Assembly: GCA_041686855.1 (NCBI GenBank)
Contig: JAWLDA010000009.1
Location: forward strand, 121,466 to 185,465
From: JAWLDA01 sp041686855
Lineage (GTDB): Bacteria; Bacillota; Limnochordia; DTU080; RSA5
Direction: 5' to 3'
DNA: 64,000 nucleotides
The notes under the pieces are model-generated. The model was not told where the DNA came from. It did no database searches and was given only the letters and a program-made list of their open reading frames with translations. The position numbers were made by a program, and so were the translations under genes. Positions 16,864 to 25,658 of the stretch are shown here, in pieces. The stretch's first letter is position 1; every line of letters starts with the position of its first letter.

Positions 16864-17976
16864 TCACGCCCTTCCCATAAGCCGCCGGACGACCACCAGT
16901 GCCGCGAGCGCAAGAGGAACGCCGAACGCAATGGGGAGGGAGAGTGTCGGCCACCACGTTTCCAAGAAGAGACTGTAAAACTGTCGGTCGGATACTAACC
17001 AGTAGTGAGGAAACAGGGAGAGTAGGCTCAAGACGGTCATTGAGGCGCCGCGTCCGAGGCGCTCGACCTTGACAACTGCGGCGATGCTCTCATGAGCGAA
17101 ATAGAGGAGCACAATCGATTTTGCAAATACGCCAAAGGAGAATAAGATCATCATCACCATCTCGTAGCGGTGGACGTAAATGCTCAGTTCGGCGGCCCGT
17201 CCAAGTTGCATGCACGCGATAAGGTATTGGGCAGTCACCTCGGGCCCAAGGACGGCGACCTCGAAGATCGGCCACGCCATCGACTGAAGGGCGCCAAAGC
17301 CCAGCCCCAACCACGAAAGGCCTAACCACTTCCCCTGATTTTCCGTCTTTTTATGCACGTAGGGGAACAGAAAGAGTGAAGCAGCGACCGCTACTGCAAC
17401 ATCGGTGTCGGCGATGAGGCTTGCTAAGAGAACCTCTCGTACGCCGTGATCAAAGAGCGGGAGCAATCGGTCGAACCAAAAGTGATCCGTGGTCCCGATC
17501 ACCATGCTCAGTGCCAGCATGAGACCTGTAAAGAGTCCCCAGACTGAGAGCCGGGCGGCGACTTCGAGACCAAGGAATGCACCGTAAAGCACAAGGAGGG
17601 TGTAGAGCACAACAAAGATGACCAAGGGCGTCTCCGTCATCAGAAAGTCGTTCAAGTGTAGTTCGACTGTGATGCCGGAGGTGATGAAGGCTCCCAAAAA
17701 GAGCAGGCCCATGAGGAAAAGCAATAGTTTGCCCAACGCCCTCCCGGCAAGACGGGGGATGTATTCAAAAGGCGTCGTGCTGCCAAAGGCTCGAACCACG
17801 TAAGATGTAGCGATCATCACAAGCGCACCCGTGGCAAACGCGATGAGCATCGAGAGCCAAAGATCGTTCCCGACACGGCGCGCCAGGACTCCCGCAGTAA
17901 AGCCAAGCGACTTCCCGTAGACGAGGTTGGCCAAGATGGTGACAGCCTGAAACCGCCCAATTTGAATCGATGGCAA
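16864..17976 (-). CDS. Spore germination receptor B subunit (GerAB-type permease)
   Basis: 370 aa inner-membrane protein with about ten hydrophobic helices, of the APC-like GerB family thought to bind or conduct the germinant signal. It is the last gene of a gerA-gerC-gerB set on this strand, 31 bases after the C subunit. The TTG start is supported by AAGGGGG eight bases upstream. Expected in the inner membrane of the forespore. The germinant is unknown. Confidence 0.9.
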   Translation of the reverse strand: MPSIQIGRFQAVTILANLVYGKSLGFTAGVLARRVGNDLWLSMLIAFATGALVMIATSYVVRAFGSTTPFEYIPRLAGRALGKLLLFLMGLLFLGAFITSGITVELHLNDFLMTETPLVIFVVLYTLLVLYGAFLGLEVAARLSVWGLFTGLMLALSMVIGTTDHFWFDRLLPLFDHGVREVLLASLIADTDVAVAVAASLFLFPYVHKKTENQGKWLGLSWLGLGFGALQSMAWPIFEVAVLGPEVTAQYLIACMQLGRAAELSIYVHRYEMVMMILFSFGVFAKSIVLLYFAHESIAAVVKVERLGRGASMTVLSLLSLFPHYWLVSDRQFYSLFLETWWPTLSLPIAFGVPLALAALVVVRRLMGRA

Positions 17977-18007
17977 TGCGTATCCCCCTTTCCAGCAGTC
18001 TCTTCGA

Positions 18008-19222
18008 TTATGGTGCAGTAAGGTTCATGGGCCTCACATAGATACCCATCCTGGGGATCCGGGCCTGGACTGAGACTTCCGTCGCAACCTCGGGAAACAT
18101 ATCGTTCCAGTGGTCCTTGTTTGTACGCCACCACTGCGGGTGTTGGCGGTGAATCCGAAAGCCGTAGAGAAATACGTCGGTGCCGAGGTTTCGTTGCACG
18201 CTATCAAGCGCTGACCGGATGTCCTCTTCGATTCCCTCTGCGAATCTCTCTTCCGTCATCTCTTGAAGTTGCATCACGTCGATATCTTCTGTTACGCAGT
18301 CTTGCTCGTTGAGCCATCCCTCGGTGTCCACTCGAATACGAAAGGTAGGTCGTTGGCCCCGGATCTCGCTCGTTACGTCGACACTGGGTGAACGAATTTC
18401 AACGGCCATGTTACGGGCCGGATGCCCTGGACATGACAAAGTGATCACCGAGTTTCGCAGCTCCCCCCGTATCCAAAGGAGACCTCGGGCCGCATCCTCA
18501 TCAACGAATCCGACGAGCCGAGTACCGTTAAAGATGGCAACGCCCTTCAGTTCGGCTTGAAGCGCGCTCGCTTTCTCGCCTTCTTGATTCCCCGCCGGCG
18601 CTAGATGTGGTGACAAACGAATAGCAGGGAGTATGACGTTCACGTCCGAGGCTAAAAAGGACCATAGCGCTCGGGCGACGTCAGCCCGTACGGATTCACC
18701 GGGGAGTTCGGCATAACGTAAAAGCGCGGCGATGGACGCGCCGGGAATGTTCTCCATCCCAGTCTTCGTCGTGACGATGGAGCGAGCGTCAGTGCCTCGA
18801 GCAACAACGATCCATGTCCGCAAACGCAGCTCCTGATTGCGGGTGAAAAAGTCTATCACAGGGGTGATATCTTCGCGCGCAACGGACTCTCCAATAACGA
18901 TCACCATGTTATGAGCCCACATGATACGACGAGATGTAAACCGAGCCAGATTACGAATAGCCTCAAAGAGGGTATCACCGTCGGCCGACGCTGTGAAGAC
19001 GGGCTCCTCTTGTCCGCCACCACCATCTCCTCCACCCCCAGCGCCCGCTACGGCGGGGCGCGCAATTTGCGCGGTGACCAAAAATCTGTTGGAGTCCTCC
19101 GCCTGATCGACGCCGACGGCCATTACCAGCGCAAGCTGATTAATCTCGCGCGCGTCCCAGCATCCGCCGATAAGGAGCGGTAATAGGAGGAGGAGCCCAA
19201 TTTGCGGCCAAGGGCGACTCAC
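18008..19222 (-). CDS. Spore germination lipoprotein C subunit (Ger(x)C)
   Basis: 404 aa lipoprotein. The signal peptide ends in a lipobox, LLIGGCWD, and the CWDxxEI start is diagnostic for Ger(x)C proteins. A low-complexity Gly-rich stretch lies near residues 55-70 (GAGGGGDGGGG). The GTG start overlaps the gerA stop in a GTGA, implying translational coupling. It would be anchored on the outer face of the forespore inner membrane beside the A and B subunits. Confidence 0.93.
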   Translation of the reverse strand: MSRPWPQIGLLLLLPLLIGGCWDAREINQLALVMAVGVDQAEDSNRFLVTAQIARPAVAGAGGGGDGGGGQEEPVFTASADGDTLFEAIRNLARFTSRRIMWAHNMVIVIGESVAREDITPVIDFFTRNQELRLRTWIVVARGTDARSIVTTKTGMENIPGASIAALLRYAELPGESVRADVARALWSFLASDVNVILPAIRLSPHLAPAGNQEGEKASALQAELKGVAIFNGTRLVGFVDEDAARGLLWIRGELRNSVITLSCPGHPARNMAVEIRSPSVDVTSEIRGQRPTFRIRVDTEGWLNEQDCVTEDIDVMQLQEMTEERFAEGIEEDIRSALDSVQRNLGTDVFLYGFRIHRQHPQWWRTNKDHWNDMFPEVATEVSVQARIPRMGIYVRPMNLTAP

Positions 19223-20895
19223 GGCGCATCCCCCGACGGGTCATCACTGTGGCGGCTTGATTTGGGTGCCGGAGGCTGCTGTCGAACGGTACGGGGCTCC
19301 GACCCGAGCCGCGGTCTCCTCAACATCAACCACCAAGGCGCCCGAACGAGCGTATCACGTTGCTCCGGCACCATAACGGGAACCATTGGAGCCAAGAAGG
19401 GTGCGCCGAACGAGCGGAGGCTGGCCAAATGGAGAAAAAGGGCGAGCAAGCCACCGAGGAATCCGAAGACGCCAAGCACACCGGAGAACAGCAATATGAC
19501 AAAACGGACAAGGCGAACGGTAAGCGAGAGCGCGTACGTCGGCATAGCAAAGCCCGTAATGCCTGCCGTAGCAATTACGATCACAGTGCTGGGTGCGATA
19601 AGTCCCGCCAAGACAGCCGCCTCCCCAATGACCAAGGCGCCAACGATACTCACGGTTTGTCCTACCGCACGGGGCAGACGCAATCCGGCTTCTTGGATCG
19701 CTTCAAACATCGTCAGCATTAAGAACACTTCAAGGATCGTGGGTAAAGGGGTCCCTTCTCTTCCGCCGGCGATGCTAAGGGCCAAGGGGGTCGGAATCAT
19801 CTCGTGGTGATACGCTGTCAGTATTACATAAAGAGCCGGAAGGGTGAGTGCCACGAGGAAGGCTCCAAAGCGGACCCAGCGAAAAAACGAGGCCACCCAG
19901 AAATTTGAGTAATAATCCCCGGGCGCCTGAAGAAGCTGCCAGAACGTCGTGGGAATGATCAGCCCAAACGGCGTGTTGTCTTGAAGGACCCCTACCCGCC
20001 CTTCGAGGAGATTGCCCGTAAACTTGTCGGGCCTTTCGGTCGCTTCAAGGATTGAAAATGGAGACCAGGGTGTATCCTTGATGAGCTCCTCGAGGTAGCC
20101 GACGCCCAGAGCACTGTCCGTGTTGATGGCTTCTAACCGCCTGCGCGCCTCATCGACTAGGGATGAGTCCGCGAGCTCTTCGATGTAGACTAACGCCACG
20201 CCGGTCTTGGAGCGTTCGCCAATGCGAAGCGCTTCGATGCGCAAGCGTGGATCAGTAATGCGACGGCGAATCAGCGTCATGTTGACCTGGATGTTCTCCA
20301 CAAAGCCGTCCCGAGGCCCTCGGACTTCGGACTCTACGCTAGGCTCTTGAACGCTCCGCCCTGGATGCCACCGGGTATTGGCGAGGAGAACGTGGCGAGC
20401 TCCCTGTAGAAAGAGTGCGGTCTCACCCGCCAAAATGGCCTCGACGGCCTCATCCAGCGATTTACTTGCCTTGGAGTCGATAACCACGGCAACTGTCTCT
20501 TGGAAGTCGAGCACAGGGTCGGAATATACGTCAGGGTGCGAGAATGGAGGATTTCCGTATCTGAGAGCGGCTTCTAGGATCTCCTCGACCCCTTCCCCTT
20601 TAGCCAAACCCTTAAAGTACACCAAAACCCCTTTGCGTCTTCCTCTGTACCCTGTGGTGAACGTCCGAAACTGAAGATCCGTCGAGTCTGCGAGCAGTCC
20701 CCGTAATGTTTCGCAGTTCGCGTCAACGCTTGAACTGACGGGGGTGGGATCGGGAGCTTCCTCGTCTGAGGGAGCATGATCCTTCGGTTTCTCGGCCAAT
20801 TCATTGCGGACACGCCCGATCTCTTCCTTGATGAGCTCACGGATAGGGCCGGTCGCAAGGATCTCTTTGATCTCGTCTCTGAGTTTGTCATCCAA
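19219..20895 (-). CDS. Spore germination receptor A subunit (GerAA-type)
   Basis: 558 aa. A large hydrophilic N-terminal domain (about 1-310) precedes four to five transmembrane helices (about 320-490) and a short cytoplasmic tail, the standard GerA layout. Typical motifs are GPRDGFVENIQVNMTLIRRR, DTPWSPFSILEATERPDK and LLEGRVGVLQDNTPF. The first 60 residues are charged and possibly coiled. First gene of the minus-strand germination operon. No certain forespore promoter was found in the 189 bp upstream. Confidence 0.94.
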   Translation of the reverse strand: MDDKLRDEIKEILATGPIRELIKEEIGRVRNELAEKPKDHAPSDEEAPDPTPVSSSVDANCETLRGLLADSTDLQFRTFTTGYRGRRKGVLVYFKGLAKGEGVEEILEAALRYGNPPFSHPDVYSDPVLDFQETVAVVIDSKASKSLDEAVEAILAGETALFLQGARHVLLANTRWHPGRSVQEPSVESEVRGPRDGFVENIQVNMTLIRRRITDPRLRIEALRIGERSKTGVALVYIEELADSSLVDEARRRLEAINTDSALGVGYLEELIKDTPWSPFSILEATERPDKFTGNLLEGRVGVLQDNTPFGLIIPTTFWQLLQAPGDYYSNFWVASFFRWVRFGAFLVALTLPALYVILTAYHHEMIPTPLALSIAGGREGTPLPTILEVFLMLTMFEAIQEAGLRLPRAVGQTVSIVGALVIGEAAVLAGLIAPSTVIVIATAGITGFAMPTYALSLTVRLVRFVILLFSGVLGVFGFLGGLLALFLHLASLRSFGAPFLAPMVPVMVPEQRDTLVRAPWWLMLRRPRLGSEPRTVRQQPPAPKSSRHSDDPSGDAP

Positions 20896-21084
20896 TGGAA
20901 GGCCGTCCTCTCATGAGTCTCAGGGTGGACCTGTCTTTGGCAGTATGCCTGGAAAGATCCATGAGTACACACGAGGGGTTAGGTTCGTGGACTTCAACCA
21001 GAGTAGGAGATTGTTACAAGCCGGCGCAAGCAGGTTTCAAAGCGCAATAGGGCGTACGCGTCAGGGTGGCAGGGAAGAGGTGCC

Positions 21085-21849
21085 ATGTTGGGAGGGGGCG
21101 CCGTGCCTTGGCTCAAATGGCTGTACGAAGCATCGATGGCATTCATGGCAATAGCGGTTATTTGGTCGTTCACTCTATCAGACGTCGCTTGGGCGCGCTG
21201 GGCGAACCTCGGTATTTGGGCCGTCTTTGTGACAGATTTCGCGGTCCGTTTCGCTAGGGCCTCAGATCGTCGGCAGTTTTTTCGTCAGAATCTCCTCGAT
21301 TTCATTGCGATCTTACCAATCGACTTTTTGCGTCCACTTCGTCTCTTTCGTTTGGTGCGGCTCCTGCGTGCGGCTGCCATACTATGGCGTTTAAGTAAAG
21401 ATATTCGGGGGATCGTAACAACCAATCGTCTTGGGTATGTCCTGCTGGTTACCGTTGTCCTTGTGGTGACGGGCGGGGTGGCCATATGGCTGATTGAGCC
21501 TGGCATTGACGAGTTGGGCGACGGAATATGGTGGAGCATTGTAACGACGACCACGGTTGGCTACGGTGACATTTCGCCCGCAACACCCATAGGGAGGGTG
21601 ATCGCCGTCGCCTTGATGACCATAGGCATTGGAAATCTTGGTATGATTACGGGCACCATCACTACTTACTTTCTTAGTCATGTGGAGCAGGAGCACGTCA
21701 ATCCCCACGTGCGACACATTCGAGACCAACTAGATCGATGGGATGAGGCCTCGCTCCAAGAGAAGAGGCAACTTGCGGCCCTGCTGACGACCTTAGCTGA
21801 GGAGGAGATGAAAGAAGCGGAAGAGGGTAGCAGGGCGAGTCCCCGCTGA
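21085..21849 (+). CDS. Voltage-gated-type potassium channel
   Basis: 254 aa six-helix channel. S4 carries regularly spaced arginines (RPLRLFRLVRLLRAA, about residues 75-90). The pore helix and selectivity filter TTTTVGYGDISP (about 152-163) lie between S5 and S6. The C-terminus is a short charged coiled-coil-like tail. ATG with GAAGAGG upstream. Family is clear; gating properties are not. It stands alone between a divergent germination operon and a convergent GTPase gene. Confidence 0.92.
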   Translation: MLGGGAVPWLKWLYEASMAFMAIAVIWSFTLSDVAWARWANLGIWAVFVTDFAVRFARASDRRQFFRQNLLDFIAILPIDFLRPLRLFRLVRLLRAAAILWRLSKDIRGIVTTNRLGYVLLVTVVLVVTGGVAIWLIEPGIDELGDGIWWSIVTTTTVGYGDISPATPIGRVIAVALMTIGIGNLGMITGTITTYFLSHVEQEHVNPHVRHIRDQLDRWDEASLQEKRQLAALLTTLAEEEMKEAEEGSRASPR

Positions 21850-21861
21850 AGGGGGAGAGCA

Positions 21862-23865
21862 TTACATAAAGGTCTTGAATGAGACCCAAGGCCTGCGGGG
21901 CTGCGTGTGGGCAGGGTCGTCGTTGTACTCCGGTGGCGCGAGGGCGTATCGGCTCAACGTGGTGACGACGGATGCTTTTCCTGAGGTGATCTGACTCAGT
22001 TGCACCGGGTACTCCAAGAACGTGGAAGCGGGTACTTCGCCTTGCACCACAACCGTCTCATCGGTAAAGAGCGGTTGGTCAAAGGTCCCCCGCAGATTGA
22101 GAATGTCGCTGCAAATCCGCCCCCCAAAGTCGCTGGGAGCATGGATGCGAAACGAGAGGATCGGCTCAAGGAGTTGAGTGCTGCAGTTGTTGAGGCCGTC
22201 CTCAATGCCCCACATCGTCGCAGCGATGAAATCCAGGGGATGCGTGTGCTGCTCGTGATCGGAGCCTTCAACGAGAGTGATGCGAAGGTCCGTCACTTCC
22301 CAGCCCCGCGGCCCTTGCTGTAGGGCAAAGGGGATACGCCGCTCCACTTCACGCTGATACCGCACTTTGATATCCCGCGGCTTAACCTCTGAGGTGTACA
22401 TCACTCCACTCCCTCTGGGAGCAGGCTCGATGTGAAAGCGCATGACGGCCCAATGGGGTGTCCGGGTGTAGCGGACGTTACCTTCGCCGATACGTACTGG
22501 GGTCTCCTTAAAGATGACGGATGGTCGGTCAAAATCTGCCTGGACGCCGAAACGCTCGGCGAGGATCGCTTGCACGATCTCCATCTGGACGGTTCCCATC
22601 ACTCGCACTGTGATCTCACGAATGTCCGGATCCCATACGATGCCGAGCGCGGGATCTTCGTCTTCGAGGTGCTTCAGCGCCTCCGCCAGTTGCACGTAGT
22701 CGCCCCCGTCGGCCGGAGAAGCCTTCACCTGAAAGACCGGAACGGGCATATCAGGAAGCAGGGGCTTGCGGCTCGCTTCGCCCAGAATCTCCCCGATTTT
22801 AGTCTCCTTAAGACCGCAGAGTACGGCGATGTCACCGGCTTGCACTCTCCCGACGTCACTGTGGGTATTTGCATGCATCTTGCGAATCTGGGTCACTTTC
22901 TCCTCGATGCCGCGTGTTGGGTTGACCAGGCTCTGGCGATTAACAATTTCGCCGCTATAGACACGCACATACGTCATTCGTCCCATCGTCTCGTCCTGTT
23001 GAATTTTGAACGGGACGGCACACACCTTGTCGTCCGCCTCCACCTGTGGAGGGGGAAGGTATCGGACAATCCCGTTGAGCAGGCTCTCAATCCCAACTCC
23101 GTGCAACGCGGCGCCGCAAAACACAGGGAACACCCGCTTCGAGTGAACGAGCGAGACGAGCCGCTCACGGAGCCACAAAGGATCGATACTCTCCTCGCCT
23201 AGGTACTTCTCCAAGACAACGTCGTCTTGGTCGGCGATCGTCTCCATGAGGGATTCTCTCCACCAGGAGTCGACGTGGACGGATCCTGCCGGAAGGGAGT
23301 CTGTGGGGGCGACATGATTCTCCCGGATCACCTTGTCCGCGAGCACGTCATAAAGGCCACTGAACGTGTCGGCGCTTCCTAAGGGAAGAATCAGCGGGAT
23401 GGCGAAAGGGGAGAGCCGCTTTCTGACCGATTGAATCGCTGATGTGAAGTCGGCGCCGATGCGATCCATCTTGTTCACAAAAAAGAGCGTCGGTAAGTCG
23501 ATGGAGCGAATCGCTTCCCAAAGCGTCTGGGTGTGAGTTTGCACACCATCAGGGCAAGAGATGACTACGATGACGGCGTCAAGTACGCTAAGGGCTCGGG
23601 TCACTTCCGAAGAGAAATCGACGTGACCAGGCGTATCGATGAGATTCACCGCGTGATCTTGCCACTCAAAGGTGGTTGTCGCCGAGATGACGGAGATGCC
23701 TCGCTCTCGTTCGACCGGCAGCCAATCCATTTGAGAGGTGCCGTCGTCAACCCGGCCGGTCTTTCGAATGCGACCGGCACGAAAGAGTATTTGCTCGGTG
23801 ACGGTTGTCTTACCGGCGTCGACGTGAGCGACTATCCCGACGTTGCGGAGGCGGACGTTTTCCAT
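21862..23865 (-). CDS. Tet(M)-like ribosome-protection GTPase (EF-G paralogue)
   Basis: 667 aa translational GTPase. G1 is HVDAGKTT (residues 14-21), G3 DTPGH (about 77-81) and G4 NKMD (about 131). The Tet(M)-type start NVGIVAHVDAGKTT and the length set it apart from EF-G (about 690-700 aa). Members remove tetracycline from the ribosome, or act as uncharacterised homologues; resistance is not proven by sequence. No Shine-Dalgarno sequence lies at normal distance from the ATG: the nearest, AGGAGGG (23894-23900), is 28 bases upstream. It serves instead a short out-of-frame reading frame from TTG 23890 that overlaps the GTPase start, possibly an attenuator. Confidence 0.85.
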   Translation of the reverse strand: MENVRLRNVGIVAHVDAGKTTVTEQILFRAGRIRKTGRVDDGTSQMDWLPVERERGISVISATTTFEWQDHAVNLIDTPGHVDFSSEVTRALSVLDAVIVVISCPDGVQTHTQTLWEAIRSIDLPTLFFVNKMDRIGADFTSAIQSVRKRLSPFAIPLILPLGSADTFSGLYDVLADKVIRENHVAPTDSLPAGSVHVDSWWRESLMETIADQDDVVLEKYLGEESIDPLWLRERLVSLVHSKRVFPVFCGAALHGVGIESLLNGIVRYLPPPQVEADDKVCAVPFKIQQDETMGRMTYVRVYSGEIVNRQSLVNPTRGIEEKVTQIRKMHANTHSDVGRVQAGDIAVLCGLKETKIGEILGEASRKPLLPDMPVPVFQVKASPADGGDYVQLAEALKHLEDEDPALGIVWDPDIREITVRVMGTVQMEIVQAILAERFGVQADFDRPSVIFKETPVRIGEGNVRYTRTPHWAVMRFHIEPAPRGSGVMYTSEVKPRDIKVRYQREVERRIPFALQQGPRGWEVTDLRITLVEGSDHEQHTHPLDFIAATMWGIEDGLNNCSTQLLEPILSFRIHAPSDFGGRICSDILNLRGTFDQPLFTDETVVVQGEVPASTFLEYPVQLSQITSGKASVVTTLSRYALAPPEYNDDPAHTQPRRPWVSFKTFM

Positions 23866-23988
23866 GGGTGGAGATTTCGAGAATGATCAAAGGCCCTCCT
23901 TTCCTTGTCACTTTGATTGCAGACTCAAACCTCGTCGCCGTGTATTCTGCTCGTGAAGCTCCGATATGCCCAGGACGAGGTGAATAAG

Positions 23989-24195
23989 ATGCGGCCAATT
24001 ACCCGTGAAACGACCGTTAAAGAGGCCCTAGAGAGCAGTGATGATGCGCTCGCTCTTTTCAAAGCGCATGGAGTCGACCCGGTTGTGGAATGCGGCCTTG
24101 AGTGCCACGTGATCACCCTGGATCGGGCGGAGAGTCGTTGTGAGTTGCAAGAGGTCGACGAGCTCATCGATGCACTTAACGCGGCGGTCAGGTGA
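23989..24195 (+). CDS. Small DUF1858-like protein
   Basis: 68 aa helical protein (TVKEALESSDDALALFKAHGVDP) resembling DUF1858/ScdA N-terminal domains, which occur with proteins of nitric-oxide and iron-centre metabolism. A Cys pair appears as CGLECHV, different from the usual CxGC. ATG 23989 follows GAGGTG. It diverges from the Tet(M)-like gene and precedes the MBL hydrolase gene by 78 bases. Confidence 0.6.
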   Translation: MRPITRETTVKEALESSDDALALFKAHGVDPVVECGLECHVITLDRAESRCELQEVDELIDALNAAVR

Positions 24196-24230
24196 GAGGG
24201 CCGCAACCCGCATTTCCCGGGTGTCCCGTG

Positions 24231-24272
24231 GACAGACTTCCCTTGGAGTATAAGACACAAGGGGAGTCTGTC
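24231..24272 (+). promoter_or_regulatory. Hairpin sequestering the ribosome-binding site of the MBL gene
   Basis: A 14-bp stem with a single G-U pair: GACAGACTTCCCTT (24231-24244) pairs with AAGGGGAGTCTGTC (24259-24272) around a 14-nt loop. The 3' arm contains the Shine-Dalgarno sequence GGGGAG and ends one base before the ATG at 24274, so folding would hide the start site. No T-run follows, so it is not a simple terminator. It could alternatively be a DNA operator. Confidence 0.6.
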
Positions 24273-24273
24273 A

Positions 24274-25083
24274 ATGGAGACGCAGACGATTGAAAAGACT
24301 ATTGAAAACGGTGCATTTGGAGAGAAAGAAGTCGCATCCGATGTCCTTTGTTTACGGACGATGATCGTCAACGTTGTCTTAGTGGGCGAACCCGGAGCCA
24401 AGTCGGGCGACTGGGTTCTCGTCGACACCGGGTTGGGCGCTTCGGCTCAACGGATCATTGATGCGGCTACCAATCGTTTTGGCGCGGACAGCATGCCGAG
24501 GGCCATCGTGCTGACGCACGGCCACTTCGACCATGTGGGCTCGGCGATTCAACTCGCCGATCACTGGGGTGTGGAGATTTACGCTCATGAGCTCGAAATA
24601 CCATATTTGACGGGCCAGACCGATTATCCACCACCCGATCCGCATGCAGATCCCGGCCTCATGGCGCAACTCTCGGTCTTCTTCCCTCGTAACAGTACCA
24701 ACCTCGGTGATCGAATCAAAGCTCTCCCGCCTGACGGGAGTGTCCCCCCCATGCCTGAATGGAGATGGGTTCATACACCGGGGCATACGCCCGGACACAT
24801 CTCGTTATTCCGTGAGCGCGATGGGGTGCTTGTCGCCGGGGATGCGTTCACGACGGTACGGCAGGAGTCTGCCTATGCGGTCTTGTCCCAGCGTCAAGAG
24901 GTGCACGGTCCTCCATCTTACTTTACGCCCGATTGGCAAGCGGCCGTAGACTCGATCAACCGACTCAAAGAGCTAAAACCGTCAGTCGCCGCGACAGGCC
25001 ACGGGATTCCAATGGCTGGGGAGGCATTATCACAGGGGCTGGAGACGCTGGCGACTGAAGGGCCGGCTAAAATACGAGGTTAG
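24274..25083 (+). CDS. Metallo-beta-lactamase-fold hydrolase
   Basis: 269 aa. Metal-binding motif HGHFDHVG (about residues 74-81), then HTPGHTPGHISLF (third His) and GDAFTT (bridging Asp), the usual order for MBL hydrolases. A terminal GHG (ATGHGIP) gives the last His. The substrate is unknown; glyoxalase II-like and sulfur-transfer functions are possible. The family usually runs 200-300 aa, so this is full length. Its translation may be controlled by the hairpin over its ribosome site. Co-directional with the DUF1858-like gene. Confidence 0.88.
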   Translation: METQTIEKTIENGAFGEKEVASDVLCLRTMIVNVVLVGEPGAKSGDWVLVDTGLGASAQRIIDAATNRFGADSMPRAIVLTHGHFDHVGSAIQLADHWGVEIYAHELEIPYLTGQTDYPPPDPHADPGLMAQLSVFFPRNSTNLGDRIKALPPDGSVPPMPEWRWVHTPGHTPGHISLFRERDGVLVAGDAFTTVRQESAYAVLSQRQEVHGPPSYFTPDWQAAVDSINRLKELKPSVAATGHGIPMAGEALSQGLETLATEGPAKIRG

Positions 25084-25263
25084 ATAAAACAGGCTAACGG
25101 CTCCCTCTGGCGATCCCAATCACCCCCGAAGGCGCTTTCAATGCACCCCGCGTCCTCGTGGGCAGCAGAGAGGGACGACAGGGGAGCCGGATTTCCACAT
25201 TGTAAAATCCTAATCACTGCAAATCCTACATCCGTGCCTGCCCACACACTCGGGGTGGTACGC

Positions 25264-25476
25264 CTACTGGTCCCCACTCTCTAGCGCCTGCTGCACCTTG
25301 GTCATCAGTTCGGCTGGGTCGTGGCCGTGATGCGCTGCAATTGTTTGCAAGTCGAGTTCAAGACAGCAGTCGTCGACCCCCAGTGCGTCAAAGAACTCGA
25401 GCATGTGCGGATGAAGGCGGATGATCTCCGCAGCCGTCCTGTCGAGAGTCAAGCCGTCGGTCGATGGTTTTGCCAT
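25264..25476 (-). CDS. Small ScdA_N/DUF542-like protein
   Basis: 70 aa. The sequence AAEIIRLHPHMLEFFDALGVDDCC matches the N-terminal domain of ScdA/RIC proteins, which take part in repair of nitric-oxide-damaged iron-sulfur centres; here it stands alone, without the hemerythrin domain. The CC pair replaces the usual CCG. The start is the second ATG (25476), since the first touches the GGGGAGG ribosome site. It diverges from the ferredoxin-NADP reductase gene across an inverted repeat. Confidence 0.65.
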   Translation of the reverse strand: MAKPSTDGLTLDRTAAEIIRLHPHMLEFFDALGVDDCCLELDLQTIAAHHGHDPAELMTKVQQALESGDQ

Positions 25477-25524
25477 GCTCATCCTCCCCTTTCACAAACC
25501 ATTCTCCCTGAGCCGACCTCGAAA

Positions 25525-25565
25525 GTATGCAACTTATGTGCGGTGCCGCTACCAAAGTTGCATAC
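25525..25565. promoter_or_regulatory. 11-bp inverted repeat with nosZ-like motif
   Basis: GTATGCAACTT (25525-25535) and AAGTTGCATAC (25555-25565) are perfect inverted arms with centres 30 bp apart, near three helical turns. The right arm lies in GCTACCAAAGTTGCATACGA (25548-25567), which recurs with two changes upstream of nosZ (37915-37934). It lies between divergent genes, so is probably an operator for both. Confidence 0.6.
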
Positions 25566-25658
25566 GAAGGAAGTCGCCGGATGCGAGAATGGGCCTGTAG
25601 CAATCGCCAGAGAAGGCGGCGCGGGACGCCGCTCTCGTAAGAGTCGGGAGGCTTTAGG

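Noticed and set aside
22432..23202. 256-codon plus-strand frame
   Set aside because: Entirely opposite the Tet(M)-like GTPase, which has all its G motifs; a typical shadow in GC-rich DNA.
25084..25263. Possible tRNA or riboswitch in the gap after the MBL gene
   Set aside because: No cloverleaf, no conserved riboswitch core and no terminator could be traced; it appears to be plain spacer.
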